Assembly: GCA_029262875.1 (NCBI GenBank)
Contig: JAJCYO010000125.1
Coordinates: 1-64,000, forward strand
DNA from: Flavobacteriales bacterium
Lineage (GTDB): Bacteria > Bacteroidota > Bacteroidia > Flavobacteriales_E > Vicingaceae
Length of the DNA: 64,000 nt
Reading direction: 5' to 3'
Part shown: piece by piece, positions 1-10,194 of the stretch
Numbering within the stretch: position 1 is the first letter of the stretch
Layout of the letters: each line of letters starts with the position of its first letter
The notes under the pieces: generated by a model
Told to the model about the DNA's origin: nothing
The model's input: only the letters and a program-made list of their open reading frames with translations
The model's database searches: none
Position numbers and translations under genes: made by a program

Positions 1-1794
1 AGGATTCTTTTGGTTGTAAGCCTCATTGTAGTTATTAGATACCTTTTTATTACTCAAATAAAGAATCAATTCCCTGTCCAATTCTTGGAAAGCCATATCT
101 GGAGCATCAGGACCCTCAGCAATCTTAAAACAGTTATCAAATAAAGCTTGTGCCTTATCATCTGCCACTAATAAATTAGCAACTGAAGACCAGTTATCAC
201 CGGAAACGGCTCTTGCCCAAACTACCCCAACGGTTAAATCGTTTACAGCACCAGGTTCTAAGGTAAATGGTCCGGCAGACTCTAAAAACCTTCTATCTCC
301 AGGAGGATTCCCCTCATTAAACTCTGACCAATTAGCAGGGGAGGCGGTAACACCTTGCGTACTCCAAAACAATGGATCCGAATCTCCAGGAAAAAGTATG
401 TCAGCAGGAACCCCACTTGAATTTGGATGAGAAAAATGACCGTTTCCGCCCCATAGCATGTTAGAACCATCTCTCCATACCCCTCTTAAATAATTGTAAT
501 AATCTAAAGCAGAAGAAGGATCTCCATCACCAGGATGCTGACCAGGGGAACTGTAGTATACAAATTTACGCATTCCATAACGTTCATTGTCCACAATACC
601 ATCACCATATCCAATTCCTAACCCTGGGTAAGGAATACCATTATTGGCCAATGCTGCGGGAATGTTTGTTGTTAATGGGTTATCAATACCATCACTATCA
701 GCAAATGGACCTTCAAAGAAATCTACACCAACTGCAGGGGGTGTTGTTCCGTACCCTTCTGTACCATTTGCGCTTTCATCAGTTGCATCTCCATTGTAAC
801 AATAGCCTAATCCTCTTGATGCATCACACCCAACATAATCATCTGCGAACCCACCTAAATCTGAGTCAACCCACTGTCCAAAGTAAGTTTGGGTTAAGGT
901 AAAAGTAGAACGGTTAATCATTTCATAGTTGTAAAAAGTCATGTCATTTACTTCATCATTGGTCGCAAAAGCAAAAGCTTGACCTCTAATCTCCATACCT
1001 ATAGAAGGACCACCTGACTCAGAATGTGTATTCCCCTTATCATTAAAAACAAACCAAATAGTAGTATCTCCGAACAACCTCACATCTCTTTGTGTTCTAC
1101 AATCAATTTCTCCAAGCAAATCATACTTGGGGTAATCCCCCGAATTAGGATCGTAAAAATCATCTCCATCTCTATCAAAGAAAGGAGCCAAATGCCAATC
1201 TTGACCAAGACTAATGTCTCCATGAGCTGGCCAATCTAATATTTCATCGGGTATTTGATATCCCGGGTATTCATCATTTTCATTACAGTTAGGGTCCTGA
1301 GAACAGTCATACCAGGCATTGAACTCGTCTATCATAGCACGTGATACACCATAAAATCGATCGTACTTTGAACAAGTAGCTGGATCGATTTCAGCAGTAC
1401 TCGTATTTAATGGTCCAGGCCAAAAATCATTACCCGCAGCCCTGAATCGAACGGCTGCTATTTTTAATTGACCGTTAACATCTTGTCCACCCATCCATAA
1501 AGCTCCAGCAAAAATAGAAGTGAATTTAGGATCGGTAACATTACTTCTTTTAGGAATTTCATAATCAGAAATACCATTAGATCTATCTTGCCACATGCTA
1601 CCACCAGTCCCCTCAATACGTGTCCTAACATTATTTAATTCTAAAACAGATAATGCAACAGCAGAAGCGCATCCTGCGGCAGAAGTAGGTGCTTCTCCTC
1701 CACTTTTATTGTTTTTATTGTCATTTGGACCTCTCCTAGAATAAACATTGTTTATCGTTAAAAGGATTGTAAATAATAGGACTAATTTCTTCAT
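1..1794 (-). CDS. Large secreted protein, 3' part outside the window
   Basis: An open frame runs from the ATG at 1792-1794 leftward to base 1 without a stop, giving the first 598 residues. It begins with a typical signal peptide (MKKLVLLFTILLTINNVYS). The mature part is rich in Asp, Gly, Asn and aromatic residues and contains stretches such as SIFAGALWMGG and DWPAHGD. In my memory these resemble long Bacteroidota secreted proteins that end in a T9SS sorting domain. No catalytic motif is recognisable and the C-terminus is not visible, so both the T9SS assignment and the function are inference. The frame is clearly coding: it is long, it has a leader, and composition is even. Confidence 0.8.
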   Translation of the reverse strand, partial: MKKLVLLFTILLTINNVYSRRGPNDNKNNKSGGEAPTSAAGCASAVALSVLELNNVRTRIEGTGGSMWQDRSNGISDYEIPKRSNVTDPKFTSIFAGALWMGGQDVNGQLKIAAVRFRAAGNDFWPGPLNTSTAEIDPATCSKYDRFYGVSRAMIDEFNAWYDCSQDPNCNENDEYPGYQIPDEILDWPAHGDISLGQDWHLAPFFDRDGDDFYDPNSGDYPKYDLLGEIDCRTQRDVRLFGDTTIWFVFNDKGNTHSESGGPSIGMEIRGQAFAFATNDEVNDMTFYNYEMINRSTFTLTQTYFGQWVDSDLGGFADDYVGCDASRGLGYCYNGDATDESANGTEGYGTTPPAVGVDFFEGPFADSDGIDNPLTTNIPAALANNGIPYPGLGIGYGDGIVDNERYGMRKFVYYSSPGQHPGDGDPSSALDYYNYLRGVWRDGSNMLWGGNGHFSHPNSSGVPADILFPGDSDPLFWSTQGVTASPANWSEFNEGNPPGDRRFLESAGPFTLEPGAVNDLTVGVVWARAVSGDNWSSVANLLVADDKAQALFDNCFKIAEGPDAPDMAFQELDRELILYLSNKKVSNNYNEAYNQKNP

Positions 1795-1961
1795 GTCGTT
1801 TCAGTTTTAGGGGTTTCCTACTGTAATTTTACATCAATTTAATTAAAAAAGATAGCAGTATTTCTTGTTTTGCGGGTACTACTATATAAATGGCACTATT
1901 TTCCAAATAAGTGGTAAAAGAGAATATTTAACTAAAACTAATGTTATTATGGTGCAAATAA

Positions 1962-1969
1962 TATCTTTG
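1962..1969 (+). promoter_or_regulatory. -7 promoter box of ispG, close to the start codon
   Basis: TATCTTTG matches the Bacteroidota -7 consensus TAnnTTTG and ends 5 bases before the ispG ATG. Transcription would start at or next to the ATG, so the mRNA is probably leaderless. No good -33 TTG is visible at the usual 19-base spacing. Confidence 0.5.
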
Positions 1970-1974
1970 TAAAG

Positions 1975-3903
1975 ATGAGTTTCTCAAACAAGTATTGCAA
2001 CAGTTTAACGAAATATTCTCGATTACTTACGCGAGAAATTAAAGTTGGTAATCTTGGTATTGGAGGGAATAATCCAATACGGGTGCAATCAATGACTACT
2101 ACTGATACAATGAATACTCAGGCAACCGTTGAGCAGGCGATAAGAATGATAGAGGCAGGATGCGAATTGGTGAGAATCACTGCTCCAAGCAAAAAAGAAG
2201 CAGAGAACTTGGCTAACATTAAGTCTGCGTTAAGAAAAAAAGGTTATGAAACTCCTTTGGTAGCTGATATTCACTTTACACCTAATGCAGCAGAAATTGC
2301 TGCTACTATCGTAGAAAAGGTAAGAATTAACCCTGGAAATTATGCCGACAAAAAGAAGTTTGAAGAAATAGCGTATACAGATGAATCTTACGCTGCTGAA
2401 TTAGAGAGAATAAAGGAGCGTTTAATTCCCTTAATTGCCATTTGCAAAGAACATGGAACGGCCATGAGAATAGGAACTAATCATGGGTCTTTATCGGATA
2501 GAATTATGAGTCGTTATGGGGACTCTGCTATTGGAATGGTCGAATCTGCTTTGGAGTTTTTAAGAATTTGCAGAGAACAAGATTACCATGATATTGTATT
2601 GTCTATGAAATCGAGTAACACTCAAGTTGTCGTTCAGGCTTACCGTTTGCTGGTTAATAAAATGCAAGAAGAAGGAATGGATTATCCATTGCATTTAGGT
2701 GTCACAGAAGCCGGAGAGGCAGAGGATGGTAGAATAAAGTCAGCGGTTGGAATAGGGACTTTATTGGAGGATGGATTAGGGGATACCATAAGGGTTTCGT
2801 TGACGGAAGAACCTGAGTTTGAAATTCCAGTTGCTCAAGAATTAATAAAAAGGTATGAGGGGAGAGCAGAGCATGAGATGATAAAGGAAATTGAAAACAA
2901 TTTAATAACTCCTTTTGAATACAGTCGAAGAAAAACAAATGAGGTATTAAATATTGGCGGGAAAAATGTGCCAATAGTGATGGCAGATTTTTGTTTGAAA
3001 AAGGACATTACTCCTGCTTCCTTTTTTGCATTAGGATATCATTACTCTGTTCCATTAGATAAATGGAACATTACAGATGCTGCGTGTGATTATGTTTTTG
3101 TTGGAGATAAAATTGTCGATTTTGAAACCCCAGGGACACTTGGAATTATTTACAACCATAAAACATGGCTGAGTTATAAAGACAACAGTTTTCCTTTTTT
3201 AGATGTAAAAACTTATCTCGAAGGAGTAGAATTATCAGATAGGTTGAACGTACTATATGTAACTCTGCCAGAACTATCTTTAGAATTAATAGAGAAATTA
3301 AAACTCGATACCACCGTGGTACTGATGATTGATACTTACAACAATCATGGAATGGCTGAACAGCGTAGGTTGTTTATAGAGTTAATGAACAATGACTGCA
3401 AAACACCAATTGTAATTGGACGTGCTTATGGTAATTTAACAGCAACTCAGTTGCAATTGCAAGCAGCAACCGATATGGGAGCCTTATTAATTGATGGTTT
3501 AGGAGACGGTATTTTTGTTGCCGCAGAAGATTGTGGAAGTGATCAATCCATCAATGAAACTGCATTTGGAATTTTGCAAGCGACAAGAACTCGAATTTCT
3601 AAAACAGAATATATTTCTTGCCCAAGTTGTGGAAGAACACTGTTTGATTTGCAAGAAACAACTGCGAAAATTAGAGCGGTAACAGCTCATCTTAAAGGGC
3701 TGAAAATAGGCATTATGGGATGCATTGTAAATGGCCCAGGAGAAATGGCAGATGCTGATTATGGTTATGTTGGAACAGGGATAGGAAAAATAACCCTCTA
3801 CAAAGAAAAAGAAGTGGTACAACGAAATATCCCTGAAGCTGAAGCAGTAGCATCTTTGATTGATTTAATCAAAGAGCATGGCGACTGGGTGGATGCAGAA
3901 TAA
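1975..3903 (+). CDS. ispG: 4-hydroxy-3-methylbut-2-en-1-yl diphosphate synthase, long form
   Basis: IspG (GcpE) makes HMBPP from methylerythritol cyclodiphosphate in the MEP isoprenoid pathway, using a [4Fe-4S] cluster. At 642 residues this is the long form known from Bacteroidota, Chlamydiae and plants, with an extra domain inserted between the TIM barrel (about residues 20-290) and the C-terminal reductase-like domain. The cluster ligands are visible: C549 and C552 in CPSCGRTLFDLQ, C583 in GIMGCIVNGPGEM and E590. The N-terminal barrel motif IRVQSMTTTDT is also present. The gene stands alone, with a -7 box 5 bases before the ATG, and converges on nrdA downstream. Start chosen as the first ATG, immediately after the promoter box. 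Confidence 0.97.
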   Translation: MSFSNKYCNSLTKYSRLLTREIKVGNLGIGGNNPIRVQSMTTTDTMNTQATVEQAIRMIEAGCELVRITAPSKKEAENLANIKSALRKKGYETPLVADIHFTPNAAEIAATIVEKVRINPGNYADKKKFEEIAYTDESYAAELERIKERLIPLIAICKEHGTAMRIGTNHGSLSDRIMSRYGDSAIGMVESALEFLRICREQDYHDIVLSMKSSNTQVVVQAYRLLVNKMQEEGMDYPLHLGVTEAGEAEDGRIKSAVGIGTLLEDGLGDTIRVSLTEEPEFEIPVAQELIKRYEGRAEHEMIKEIENNLITPFEYSRRKTNEVLNIGGKNVPIVMADFCLKKDITPASFFALGYHYSVPLDKWNITDAACDYVFVGDKIVDFETPGTLGIIYNHKTWLSYKDNSFPFLDVKTYLEGVELSDRLNVLYVTLPELSLELIEKLKLDTTVVLMIDTYNNHGMAEQRRLFIELMNNDCKTPIVIGRAYGNLTATQLQLQAATDMGALLIDGLGDGIFVAAEDCGSDQSINETAFGILQATRTRISKTEYISCPSCGRTLFDLQETTAKIRAVTAHLKGLKIGIMGCIVNGPGEMADADYGYVGTGIGKITLYKEKEVVQRNIPEAEAVASLIDLIKEHGDWVDAE

Positions 3904-3938
3904 AAAAGCGCCCTTGTTTTTCAACGAAGGACGCCTTA
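3902..3938 (-). terminator. Terminator of the nrdBA operon
   Basis: On the minus strand the arms AAGGCGTCCTT and AAGGGCGCTT can form a stem of about 10 bp with one bulge, followed by a run of six T. It lies beyond the nrdA stop, between the two convergent genes. Confidence 0.6.
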
Positions 3939-3975
3939 AAAGAAGGATCTTGTACGTCATTAAGACGAATATATT

Positions 3976-6336
3976 TTATCCACTACACATTTCACAATCA
4001 TCAGGATTATCGATAGAACATGCTAAGGCAGCTGCCTCTTCAAGTTCTTTTGCTGTGGGTTGGGGAGCAGCTTTTGCAGCAGTTTCTACTGTAAATTTAA
4101 CCGCATCACGAGCAGCTTTTGTTCTTAAGTAATACATTCCTGTTTTCAATCCTTTTTTCCAGGCATGGAAATGCATTGATGTTAATTTTGCAAAATTTGG
4201 ACTTTCAACAAACAAGTTCAATGATTGAGACTGGCAGATATAAGCACCTCTATCAGCTGCCATATCAATTATCGTTCGTTGCTTAATTTCCCAAACTGTT
4301 TTGTATAAATCTTTTAAGTTTTGAGGTATTTCTGGAATGTTTTGAATAGAACCATTCTCTAACATAATTTGGTTTTTCAAATCATCATTCCATAATCCTA
4401 ATTTATTTAAATCTCTTAGCAAATGTTTATTTACCACAATAAACTCACCGGACAATACTCTTCTGGTATAGATATTTGATGTGTATGGTTCAAAACATTC
4501 GTTGTTTCCTAAGATTTGAGAAGTTGAAGCAGTTGGCATTGGAGCCAATAACAATGAATTTCTCACACCATATTTTGCAACTTCTTCTTTAAGAATATCC
4601 CATTCCCATCTATCGCTTGGAGTAACACCCCACATATCATATTGAAATTCCCCTTTAGAAACAGGAGAGCCTTCGTAAGATTCGTAAGCACCAAGTTTTT
4701 TGGCGATATCTTTAGAAGCAGTCATTGAAGCATAATAAATGGTTTCAAAAATTTCTTTATTCAATGTTTTGGCTTCTTCAGAATCAAAAGGCATTCTTAA
4801 CATGATAAAAGCATCTGCCAAACCTTGCACACCTAGCCCAATTGGACGGTGACGGAAATTAGAGTTCTTAGCGGCTTCAACCGGATAATAATTGTTATCG
4901 ATTATTCTGTTTAGGTTTTTTGTAGCAACATAAGTAATGTCAAATAGTTTTTGATGGTCAAATTTTCCATCAATAACATATTTCGGAAGTGCTAAAGAGG
5001 CAAGGTTACATACAGCAACTTCATCTTTAGAGGTGTATTCCATTATTTCGGTGCAAAGGTTTGAAGAACGAATTGTACCTAAATTTTTCTGATTGGATTT
5101 TTCATTACAAGCGTCTTTATATAACATGTACGGAGTTCCTGTTTCAATTTGAGACTCTAAGATGGTGTTCCATAAATCACGTGCTTTTATGGTTTTTCTA
5201 CCTTTCCCTTCAGCTTCATACTTCATGTAAAGCTTATCAAACTCCTTTCCATAAGTATCATAAAGTCCAGGACATTCGTGAGGACACATCAACGTCCATT
5301 CTCCATCAGATTCAACGCGTTGCATGAATAAATCTGGAGCCCAAATAGCATAAAATAAATCACGAGCACGTTGCTCTTCTTTACCATGATTCTTTTTCAA
5401 ATCAAGGAAATCAAAAATGTCTGCATGCCAAGGCTCAATGTAAACGGCAAAAGAACCTTTTCTTTTTCCACCACCTTGATCTACGTAACGAGCAGTGTCA
5501 TTAAACACTCTTAACATTGGAACGATTCCGTTCGAAGTTCCATTCGTTCCTTTTATGTATGATCCAGTAGCTCGTACATTATGAATGCTTAACCCAATAC
5601 CTCCAGCAGATTGAGAAATTTTAGCAGTTTGTTTCAACGTGTCATAGATTCCATCAATACTATCATCTTGCATGCTCAATAAAAAACATGAGGACATTTG
5701 TGGCTTAGGAGTTCCAGCATTGAATAATGTAGGAGTGGCATGTGTAAACCATTTTTCAGACATTAAATTATAAGTCTCAACGGCAGCATCAATATCTTCT
5801 TTATGGATACCTATAGAAACCCTCATTAGCATATGCTGAGGTCTTTCCGCAATTTCACCATCTAATTTTAACAGGTAAGCTCGTTCTAAGGTTTTAAATC
5901 CAAAGAAATCGTAATTAAAATCTCTATCATAAATAATAGAAGAATCTAATAACTCAGCATTTTTTTGGATGATCTCATGAACATCATCCGCTAAGAGTGG
6001 TGCTTTTTCGTTTGTTTTAGGGTCAATGTAATTGTAAAGTTTCTCCATCGTGGCAGAAAAACTTTTGTCTGTTCCTTTGTGTAGGTTTGAAACAGCAATT
6101 CTTGAAGCTAACAGAGCAAAATCAGGATGCTGTACCGTCATAGTCGCGGCAACTTCTGCTGCTAAATTGTCAAGTTCAGAAGTAGTCACGCCATCATACA
6201 ACCCTTCAATTACGCGCATGGCAACTTTTGTTGGATCAACCAATTCGTTTAATCCCCAACATAATTTTTTGATTCTAGCTGTTATTTTATCAAATTGAAC
6301 AGGCTCTTTTCTTCCGTCTCTTTTTTGTACAAACAT
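3976..6336 (-). CDS. nrdA: Ribonucleoside-diphosphate reductase, alpha subunit (class Ia)
   Basis: Large subunit of aerobic ribonucleotide reductase; reduces ribonucleoside diphosphates to deoxyribonucleotides. The 786-residue chain opens with an ATP-cone ([16 protein letters not shown]), which carries allosteric activity control. The active-site Cys residues are recognisable: MSSCFLLS, the N-x-C-x-E loop in [11 protein letters not shown], and VAVCNLAS. The substrate loop [15 protein letters not shown] is present, and the C-terminus ends with the redox pair CEMCSG that is re-reduced by thioredoxin. It is the second gene of an nrdB-nrdA unit, 27 bases downstream of nrdB. No split or intein is seen. 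Confidence 0.97.
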   Translation of the reverse strand: MFVQKRDGRKEPVQFDKITARIKKLCWGLNELVDPTKVAMRVIEGLYDGVTTSELDNLAAEVAATMTVQHPDFALLASRIAVSNLHKGTDKSFSATMEKLYNYIDPKTNEKAPLLADDVHEIIQKNAELLDSSIIYDRDFNYDFFGFKTLERAYLLKLDGEIAERPQHMLMRVSIGIHKEDIDAAVETYNLMSEKWFTHATPTLFNAGTPKPQMSSCFLLSMQDDSIDGIYDTLKQTAKISQSAGGIGLSIHNVRATGSYIKGTNGTSNGIVPMLRVFNDTARYVDQGGGKRKGSFAVYIEPWHADIFDFLDLKKNHGKEEQRARDLFYAIWAPDLFMQRVESDGEWTLMCPHECPGLYDTYGKEFDKLYMKYEAEGKGRKTIKARDLWNTILESQIETGTPYMLYKDACNEKSNQKNLGTIRSSNLCTEIMEYTSKDEVAVCNLASLALPKYVIDGKFDHQKLFDITYVATKNLNRIIDNNYYPVEAAKNSNFRHRPIGLGVQGLADAFIMLRMPFDSEEAKTLNKEIFETIYYASMTASKDIAKKLGAYESYEGSPVSKGEFQYDMWGVTPSDRWEWDILKEEVAKYGVRNSLLLAPMPTASTSQILGNNECFEPYTSNIYTRRVLSGEFIVVNKHLLRDLNKLGLWNDDLKNQIMLENGSIQNIPEIPQNLKDLYKTVWEIKQRTIIDMAADRGAYICQSQSLNLFVESPNFAKLTSMHFHAWKKGLKTGMYYLRTKAARDAVKFTVETAAKAAPQPTAKELEEAAALACSIDNPDDCEMCSG

Positions 6337-6363
6337 GGTGGTTTCTTGGTTTAATGGGTTGGG

Positions 6364-7410
6364 TTAAAAATCTTCGTCTAAGCTAAATCCTTCATTTAAA
6401 TCTTGAGTACTGTTAGATACCCCTGCTTTTTGATATTCAGCAACTCTCTTTTCAAAAAAGTTTGTTTTTCCTTGTAAAGAAATCATATCCATGAAGTCAA
6501 ATGGGTTTGTTGCATCGTAAACCTTATCACATCCTAATTGAACTAATAATCGATCAGCAACAAATTGAATGTATTGATTCATTAAATCAGCATTCATTCC
6601 AATTAATTTAACAGGTAATGATTCTGTAACAAATTCTGCTTCTATTTTAACAGCATCAGTAATAATTCCAGTTATTTTTTCTTTAGAAAGTTTGTTCACT
6701 AAATGGTTGTTGTACAGTAAACAAGCAAAATCCATGTGCATCCCTTCATCTCTTGAAATTAATTCATTCGAAAAAGTTAACCCTGGCATTAGGCCTCTTT
6801 TCTTTAACCAGAAGATAGAACAGAAACTTCCTGAGAAGAAGATTCCTTCTACCGCTGCAAATGCAACCAAGCGTTCAGCAAAACTTCCATTATCGATCCA
6901 ACGCATTGCCCAATCTGCTTTTTTTCTCACAGGAGGAAAAGTTTCAATGGCATTAAATAAGTAATCTTTTTCTTTCTGATCTTTGATGTAAGTGTCTATT
7001 AGTAATGAGTAGGTTTCTGAATGAACGTTTTCCATCATTACCTGAAAACCATAGAAAAATTTTGCTTCAGTATATTGAACTTCACTTAAAAAGTTTTCTG
7101 CTAAATTTTCATTTACGATGCCATCACTTGCTGCAAAAAATGCTAAAACATGTTTGATGAAATACCTTTCATCATCATTTAATTTGTTTTCCCAATCATG
7201 GAGGTCTGGAGAAAGATCAATTTCTTCAGCAGTCCAAATACTTGCCTGTTGATCTTTGTAAAATTGCCAAATATCATCGTGTTGAATTGGAAACAAAACA
7301 AAACGGTTAGGGTTCTCTTTTAGAATAGGTTCATCATTTACTACTGATGTGTTTTCTGGTAGGACTGATGCTATTTCTAAGTCTTGTTTTGTTGTTGTTT
7401 TTTCTTCCAT
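6364..7410 (-). CDS. nrdB: Ribonucleoside-diphosphate reductase, beta subunit
   Basis: Small (R2) subunit that holds the diiron-tyrosyl radical cofactor for NrdA. Length 348 residues. The radical-site helix [12 protein letters not shown] shows the E-xx-H-xxx-Y pattern, so the radical Tyr is present, unlike Tyr-less R2 types. The second iron-binding helix [10 protein letters not shown] supplies further Glu and His ligands. It is the first gene of the nrdB-nrdA transcript. The acidic C-terminal tail ([10 protein letters not shown]) fits the peptide that docks on the alpha subunit. The upstream 346-base gap is described separately. Confidence 0.97.
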   Translation of the reverse strand: MEEKTTTKQDLEIASVLPENTSVVNDEPILKENPNRFVLFPIQHDDIWQFYKDQQASIWTAEEIDLSPDLHDWENKLNDDERYFIKHVLAFFAASDGIVNENLAENFLSEVQYTEAKFFYGFQVMMENVHSETYSLLIDTYIKDQKEKDYLFNAIETFPPVRKKADWAMRWIDNGSFAERLVAFAAVEGIFFSGSFCSIFWLKKRGLMPGLTFSNELISRDEGMHMDFACLLYNNHLVNKLSKEKITGIITDAVKIEAEFVTESLPVKLIGMNADLMNQYIQFVADRLLVQLGCDKVYDATNPFDFMDMISLQGKTNFFEKRVAEYQKAGVSNSTQDLNEGFSLDEDF

Positions 7411-7756
7411 GTCTTTTGTTTAAAGCTTTAAATTTGGCACGGTTAACCCTGTATAACAGGTAGTTAATCTATCGTTACAATGTGTGTTAATCGCCAGAAA
7501 GTTTCTTTTGGAAACAAATTGGACTACAAAAATTGGTAAAATAATTGGGCGAGTCAATAGAATTTAATTCACAATTAATCGAAGTTTTCAACAACGAAAA
7601 TCAACATTAAAATGTGTATAAATATTTTTATTTTCTCCAACTAATTGATAGTAAAGAGATTTGACTTGTAGAAGTAAATATTTTATTGAACGATAGATTA
7701 AAAGAGTTGGTCGATTGAATTATTTTGTTATTTTGTTAGAGTGTATTTTAAATAGT
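7411..7756. other. Intergenic region upstream of nrdB
   Basis: 346 bases without a gene. It holds a perfect DnaA-box match, TGTGTATAA (7613-7621; TTATACACA on the other strand), and a short dyad CCTGT-ATA-ACAGG (7448-7460) near nrdB. I see no paired NrdR boxes and no clear TAnnTTTG promoter box for nrdB. Confidence 0.4.
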
Positions 7757-8329
7757 CTATTCAGATTTATTTAAATGTTTATCAACTAACTCTAATTCTT
7801 CAAACCATTTATTTCCAAATTTTCTAATGAGAGGCTCTTTCAAAAACTGATAAGTTTGAACTCCTAATTCTTCTCCAAGGGAGCATGCATCATCACAAAT
7901 GTCCCAGTGGGCATAGTTTACAGCTGTAAAGTTTTTGTATGGTGTTAATCTAACGGGAAACAAATGGCAAGATATTGGCTTTTTAAAGCTGGTTTTATTA
8001 TTTATAAAAGCTTGTTCGATTGAACATTTTGTAATTCCTTTTTCATCAAAAAAAACAAACGCACATTCTTTTCCATTTACCAACTGGGTAACATATTCTC
8101 CATCACCATCAATGGTATACAAATCTTCTTCTAATGCTTGAATAGATGTTTCAGAAAGGTATTCTTTTACCAAAGGGAAAACAGTTTCTAACTCCTTTAA
8201 CTCATCTTCTTCTAATGGAGCCCCGGCATCACCTTCGACACAACAAGCGCCCATACACTTATCCAAATTACAGACAAACTTTTTATCAAGTAAGATTTCA
8301 GAAACTACAGTATCATCAATTTGAATCAT
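7757..8329 (-). CDS. DUF3109 family protein, Cys-rich
   Basis: A 190-residue cytoplasmic protein. The N-terminal Cys cluster (CNLDKCMGACCVEGDAGAP) and later Cys residues (ECAF, TKCSIEQAF, ISCHLFP, WDICDDAC) resemble the DUF3109/YkgJ-like group thought to bind metal or an Fe-S cluster. That role is family inference and no substrate is known. The gene lies 29 bases downstream of the threonine aldolase gene. It also has its own -7 box, TACATTTG, at 8334-8341, exactly 4 bases before the ATG, so a leaderless transcript of its own is likely. Confidence 0.85.
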   Translation of the reverse strand: MIQIDDTVVSEILLDKKFVCNLDKCMGACCVEGDAGAPLEEDELKELETVFPLVKEYLSETSIQALEEDLYTIDGDGEYVTQLVNGKECAFVFFDEKGITKCSIEQAFINNKTSFKKPISCHLFPVRLTPYKNFTAVNYAHWDICDDACSLGEELGVQTYQFLKEPLIRKFGNKWFEELELVDKHLNKSE

Positions 8330-8333
8330 GGAA

Positions 8334-8341
8334 CAAATGTA
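8334..8341 (-). promoter_or_regulatory. -7 promoter box of the DUF3109 gene
   Basis: TACATTTG on the minus strand, a full match to TAnnTTTG, is followed by 4 bases (TTCC) and the ATG at 8329. This supports the chosen start and a leaderless mRNA. Confidence 0.5.
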
Positions 8342-8358
8342 GAATTAAGAGGAGAATT

Positions 8359-9378
8359 TTAAGCTAAACTTTTTAAAATATTGATGGCCTCTGTTAACAT
8401 ATCATCTGTAAAATCAAGGTGGGTAACTAACCGTATTTGCTGTGGACCAAAAGCAACAGATCGAAGTCCTTTTTCCTCCAGCTTACTTATAATTCCAGAA
8501 TAATCGATTTCATCCACCACCTCAAAGACGACAATATTAGTGTAAACAGGTAATACTTTTTTAACATATGATAAACCACCTAATGCATTACCTAATTGTT
8601 TTGCCTTGTTATGGTCTTCTTTTAGTCGTTCGATGTTATTCTCCAATGCGTAAATTCCAGCTGCAGCAATATAGCCTGCTTGTCGCATGCCCCCGCCAAA
8701 CAATTTTCTAATTCTTCTTGCTTTTTTGATGTCCGTTTTAGTCCCTAATAGGAGTGAGCCAATCGGAGCTCCTAACCCTTTAGAAAGGCATACAGATATG
8801 GTGTTAAATTGGGCTCCAATATCTTGAGTAGAATAATTTGCTTCAACAATGGCGTTAAAAATCCTTGCTCCATCTAAGTGTAGTTTTAGGTTTTTAGTTG
8901 AACACAAATTGTTTATTTTTTTGATTTCTTCCAATTCGTAAATGGTTCCACCACCTTTGTTACAGGTATTTTCCAAGCTTACCAATTGTGTCTCGGGAAA
9001 ATGAACATCGTCTGGGTTAATTGCAGTTTCAATTTGTGCTGCTGTTAACCTGCCGTTATCTCCTTTTAATAGTTTTGATGCTAATCCTGAATTAAAACCA
9101 ATACCACCACCCTCATATTTATATACATGAGACAATTCATCGCAAATAATTTCACCAGGAGCGTTCGTATTTAACTTAATGGCTATTTGGTTGGTCATTG
9201 TTCCAGAAGGACAATATATAGCAGCTTCTTTACCAAAAAGAGAGGCCCCTAAAGCTTCTAAATTATTTACAGTTTCATCGTCTTCAAAAACATCATCCCC
9301 CACTTTAGCATTGAACATTGCTTCTTTCATTTCTGCTGTTGGAATCGTAACGGTATCGCTTCTTAAATCAATAATCAT
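8359..9378 (-). CDS. ltaE: Low-specificity L-threonine aldolase
   Basis: PLP-dependent aldolase (fold type I) that splits L-threonine or allo-threonine into glycine and acetaldehyde. 339 residues. It begins with the family signature MIIDLRSDTVT; the PLP-binding Lys is about K200 in CLSKGLGAPIGS, and HLDGAR (about 167-172) supplies the Asp that pairs with the pyridine nitrogen. A frame five codons longer exists, but it would start with TTG; the ATG at 9376-9378 puts the start at the usual family position. The downstream DUF3109 gene may be partly co-transcribed. The tRNA-Cys gene is divergent upstream. Confidence 0.95.
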   Translation of the reverse strand: MIIDLRSDTVTIPTAEMKEAMFNAKVGDDVFEDDETVNNLEALGASLFGKEAAIYCPSGTMTNQIAIKLNTNAPGEIICDELSHVYKYEGGGIGFNSGLASKLLKGDNGRLTAAQIETAINPDDVHFPETQLVSLENTCNKGGGTIYELEEIKKINNLCSTKNLKLHLDGARIFNAIVEANYSTQDIGAQFNTISVCLSKGLGAPIGSLLLGTKTDIKKARRIRKLFGGGMRQAGYIAAAGIYALENNIERLKEDHNKAKQLGNALGGLSYVKKVLPVYTNIVVFEVVDEIDYSGIISKLEEKGLRSVAFGPQQIRLVTHLDFTDDMLTEAINILKSLA

Positions 9379-9437
9379 AGCTTTAATTTTCAATAAAAGT
9401 ATTAAAATTATTATTAGATTTGCAGTCCTAGTAAAAG

Positions 9438-9508
9438 GGTTCCGTGGCCGAGCGGCTAGGCAGTGCTCTGCAAAAGCATCTACAGCGGTTCGAATCCGCT
9501 CGGAACCT
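9438..9508 (+). tRNA. tRNA-Cys (GCA)
   Basis: Complete 71-base cloverleaf: acceptor GGTTCCG/CGGAACC, D stem GCC/GGC, anticodon stem GTGCT/AGCAT around the loop CTGCAAA (anticodon GCA), T stem AGCGG/CCGCT with loop TTCGAAT, discriminator T. The CCA end is not encoded. A terminator follows at once. Confidence 0.97.
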
Positions 9509-9515
9509 CAAGAAC

Positions 9516-9547
9516 AAAAGACCAATACGAAAGTATTGGTCTTTTTT
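9516..9547 (+). terminator. Terminator of tRNA-Cys
   Basis: Perfect stem GACCAATAC/GTATTGGTC with a GAAA tetraloop, extended by A-T pairs and followed by six T. It directly follows the tRNA. Confidence 0.9.
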
Positions 9548-9555
9548 ATTTTGCG

Positions 9556-9563
9556 TACTTTTA
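9556..9563 (+). promoter_or_regulatory. Probable -7 box of the restriction endonuclease gene
   Basis: TACTTTTA is a one-mismatch form of TAnnTTTG, 1 base before the first ATG and 4 bases before the second. The 4-base spacing seen at other genes here favours the second ATG (9568). Confidence 0.35.
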
Positions 9564-9564
9564 A

Positions 9565-10194
9565 ATGATGACGTATACTGGAGGAGAATTAAATTTATTA
9601 AATGGAAAGATGGGGATTTCTGATCCAAATAAAAGTGTTCCTGTTATGAAGTTGATAAAAATTCATCAACCAAAGAGTAAGGAGGCTTTGGTTCAACTCA
9701 TTGCCTATCACAAAAATAAAATCTGTAAATGTGGAATTAAAAGTACAGGAACTGTAGAAGATTTTGGACACAACCTTTACAATGCTCAAATGGAATACTG
9801 GAAAGAAAATAAGTATTCATTAAAAGAGTGCATTCAATGGGAGTATGATCTTTTTGTTGTTCAGTCATTAAAAGGAGGAATCATTGAGAAAAAAGCATTG
9901 ACTGTTTTAGAAAAGAAATTGGAACCATTAATTGTTGAGGAAGCAATGGGTTACCTTGATGAAGAACTGCGTATAGATATCGTCATTTATGATGGGCATA
10001 AAAACGAGATTGCTGGGGTTCAAGTAAAGCCCAATACGTTTAATAAAATGAGGAGCGAAGTAAAACACTTCCAAAAAATGGCAAATCAAAAATGGGGGAA
10101 GCCTGTTTATTTCTTATTTTATGATAAGGAAGAAAATTTTATGACCTTGGATGACGTGGTCAATTCCATTAAGAATTTAAATCTTCTTAAATAG
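9565..10194 (+). CDS. Type II restriction endonuclease, probably MjaI-like
   Basis: A 209-residue protein converging on a DNA cytosine methyltransferase, with the 3' ends overlapping by 18 bases. The C-terminal half shows a PD-(D/E)xK-like core: D138 in LRIDIVIYD, then Q153-V-K155 in GVQVKPNTF, so Gln replaces the usual Glu (D...QxK). The N-terminal TGGELNLLN and the GVQVKPNTF segment recall the MjaI restriction endonuclease family (prototype cuts CTAG), but I recognise this from memory only and the specificity is unknown. The frame contains two adjacent start codons (9565 and 9568). It sits just downstream of tRNA-Cys, a common insertion point for transferred modules. Confidence 0.65.
   Translation: MMTYTGGELNLLNGKMGISDPNKSVPVMKLIKIHQPKSKEALVQLIAYHKNKICKCGIKSTGTVEDFGHNLYNAQMEYWKENKYSLKECIQWEYDLFVVQSLKGGIIEKKALTVLEKKLEPLIVEEAMGYLDEELRIDIVIYDGHKNEIAGVQVKPNTFNKMRSEVKHFQKMANQKWGKPVYFLFYDKEENFMTLDDVVNSIKNLNLLK

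Noticed and set aside
1024-1239. Plus-strand small open frames in the first 1.8 kb
   Set aside because: The minus strand has a 598-codon frame with a signal peptide over the same stretch; the plus-strand frames are shadows.
2702-3822. Minus-strand open frames inside ispG
   Set aside because: Fully inside a strongly supported gene, with poor residue composition and no start context; shadows.
7411-7756. NrdR boxes before nrdB
   Set aside because: I found no pair of boxes resembling the NrdR consensus at a 31-32 base distance; only a single short dyad CCTGT-ATA-ACAGG.
9379-9393. Longer N-terminus of threonine aldolase from a TTG codon
   Set aside because: The family starts with MIIDLRSDTVT; an ATG is present at exactly that place.
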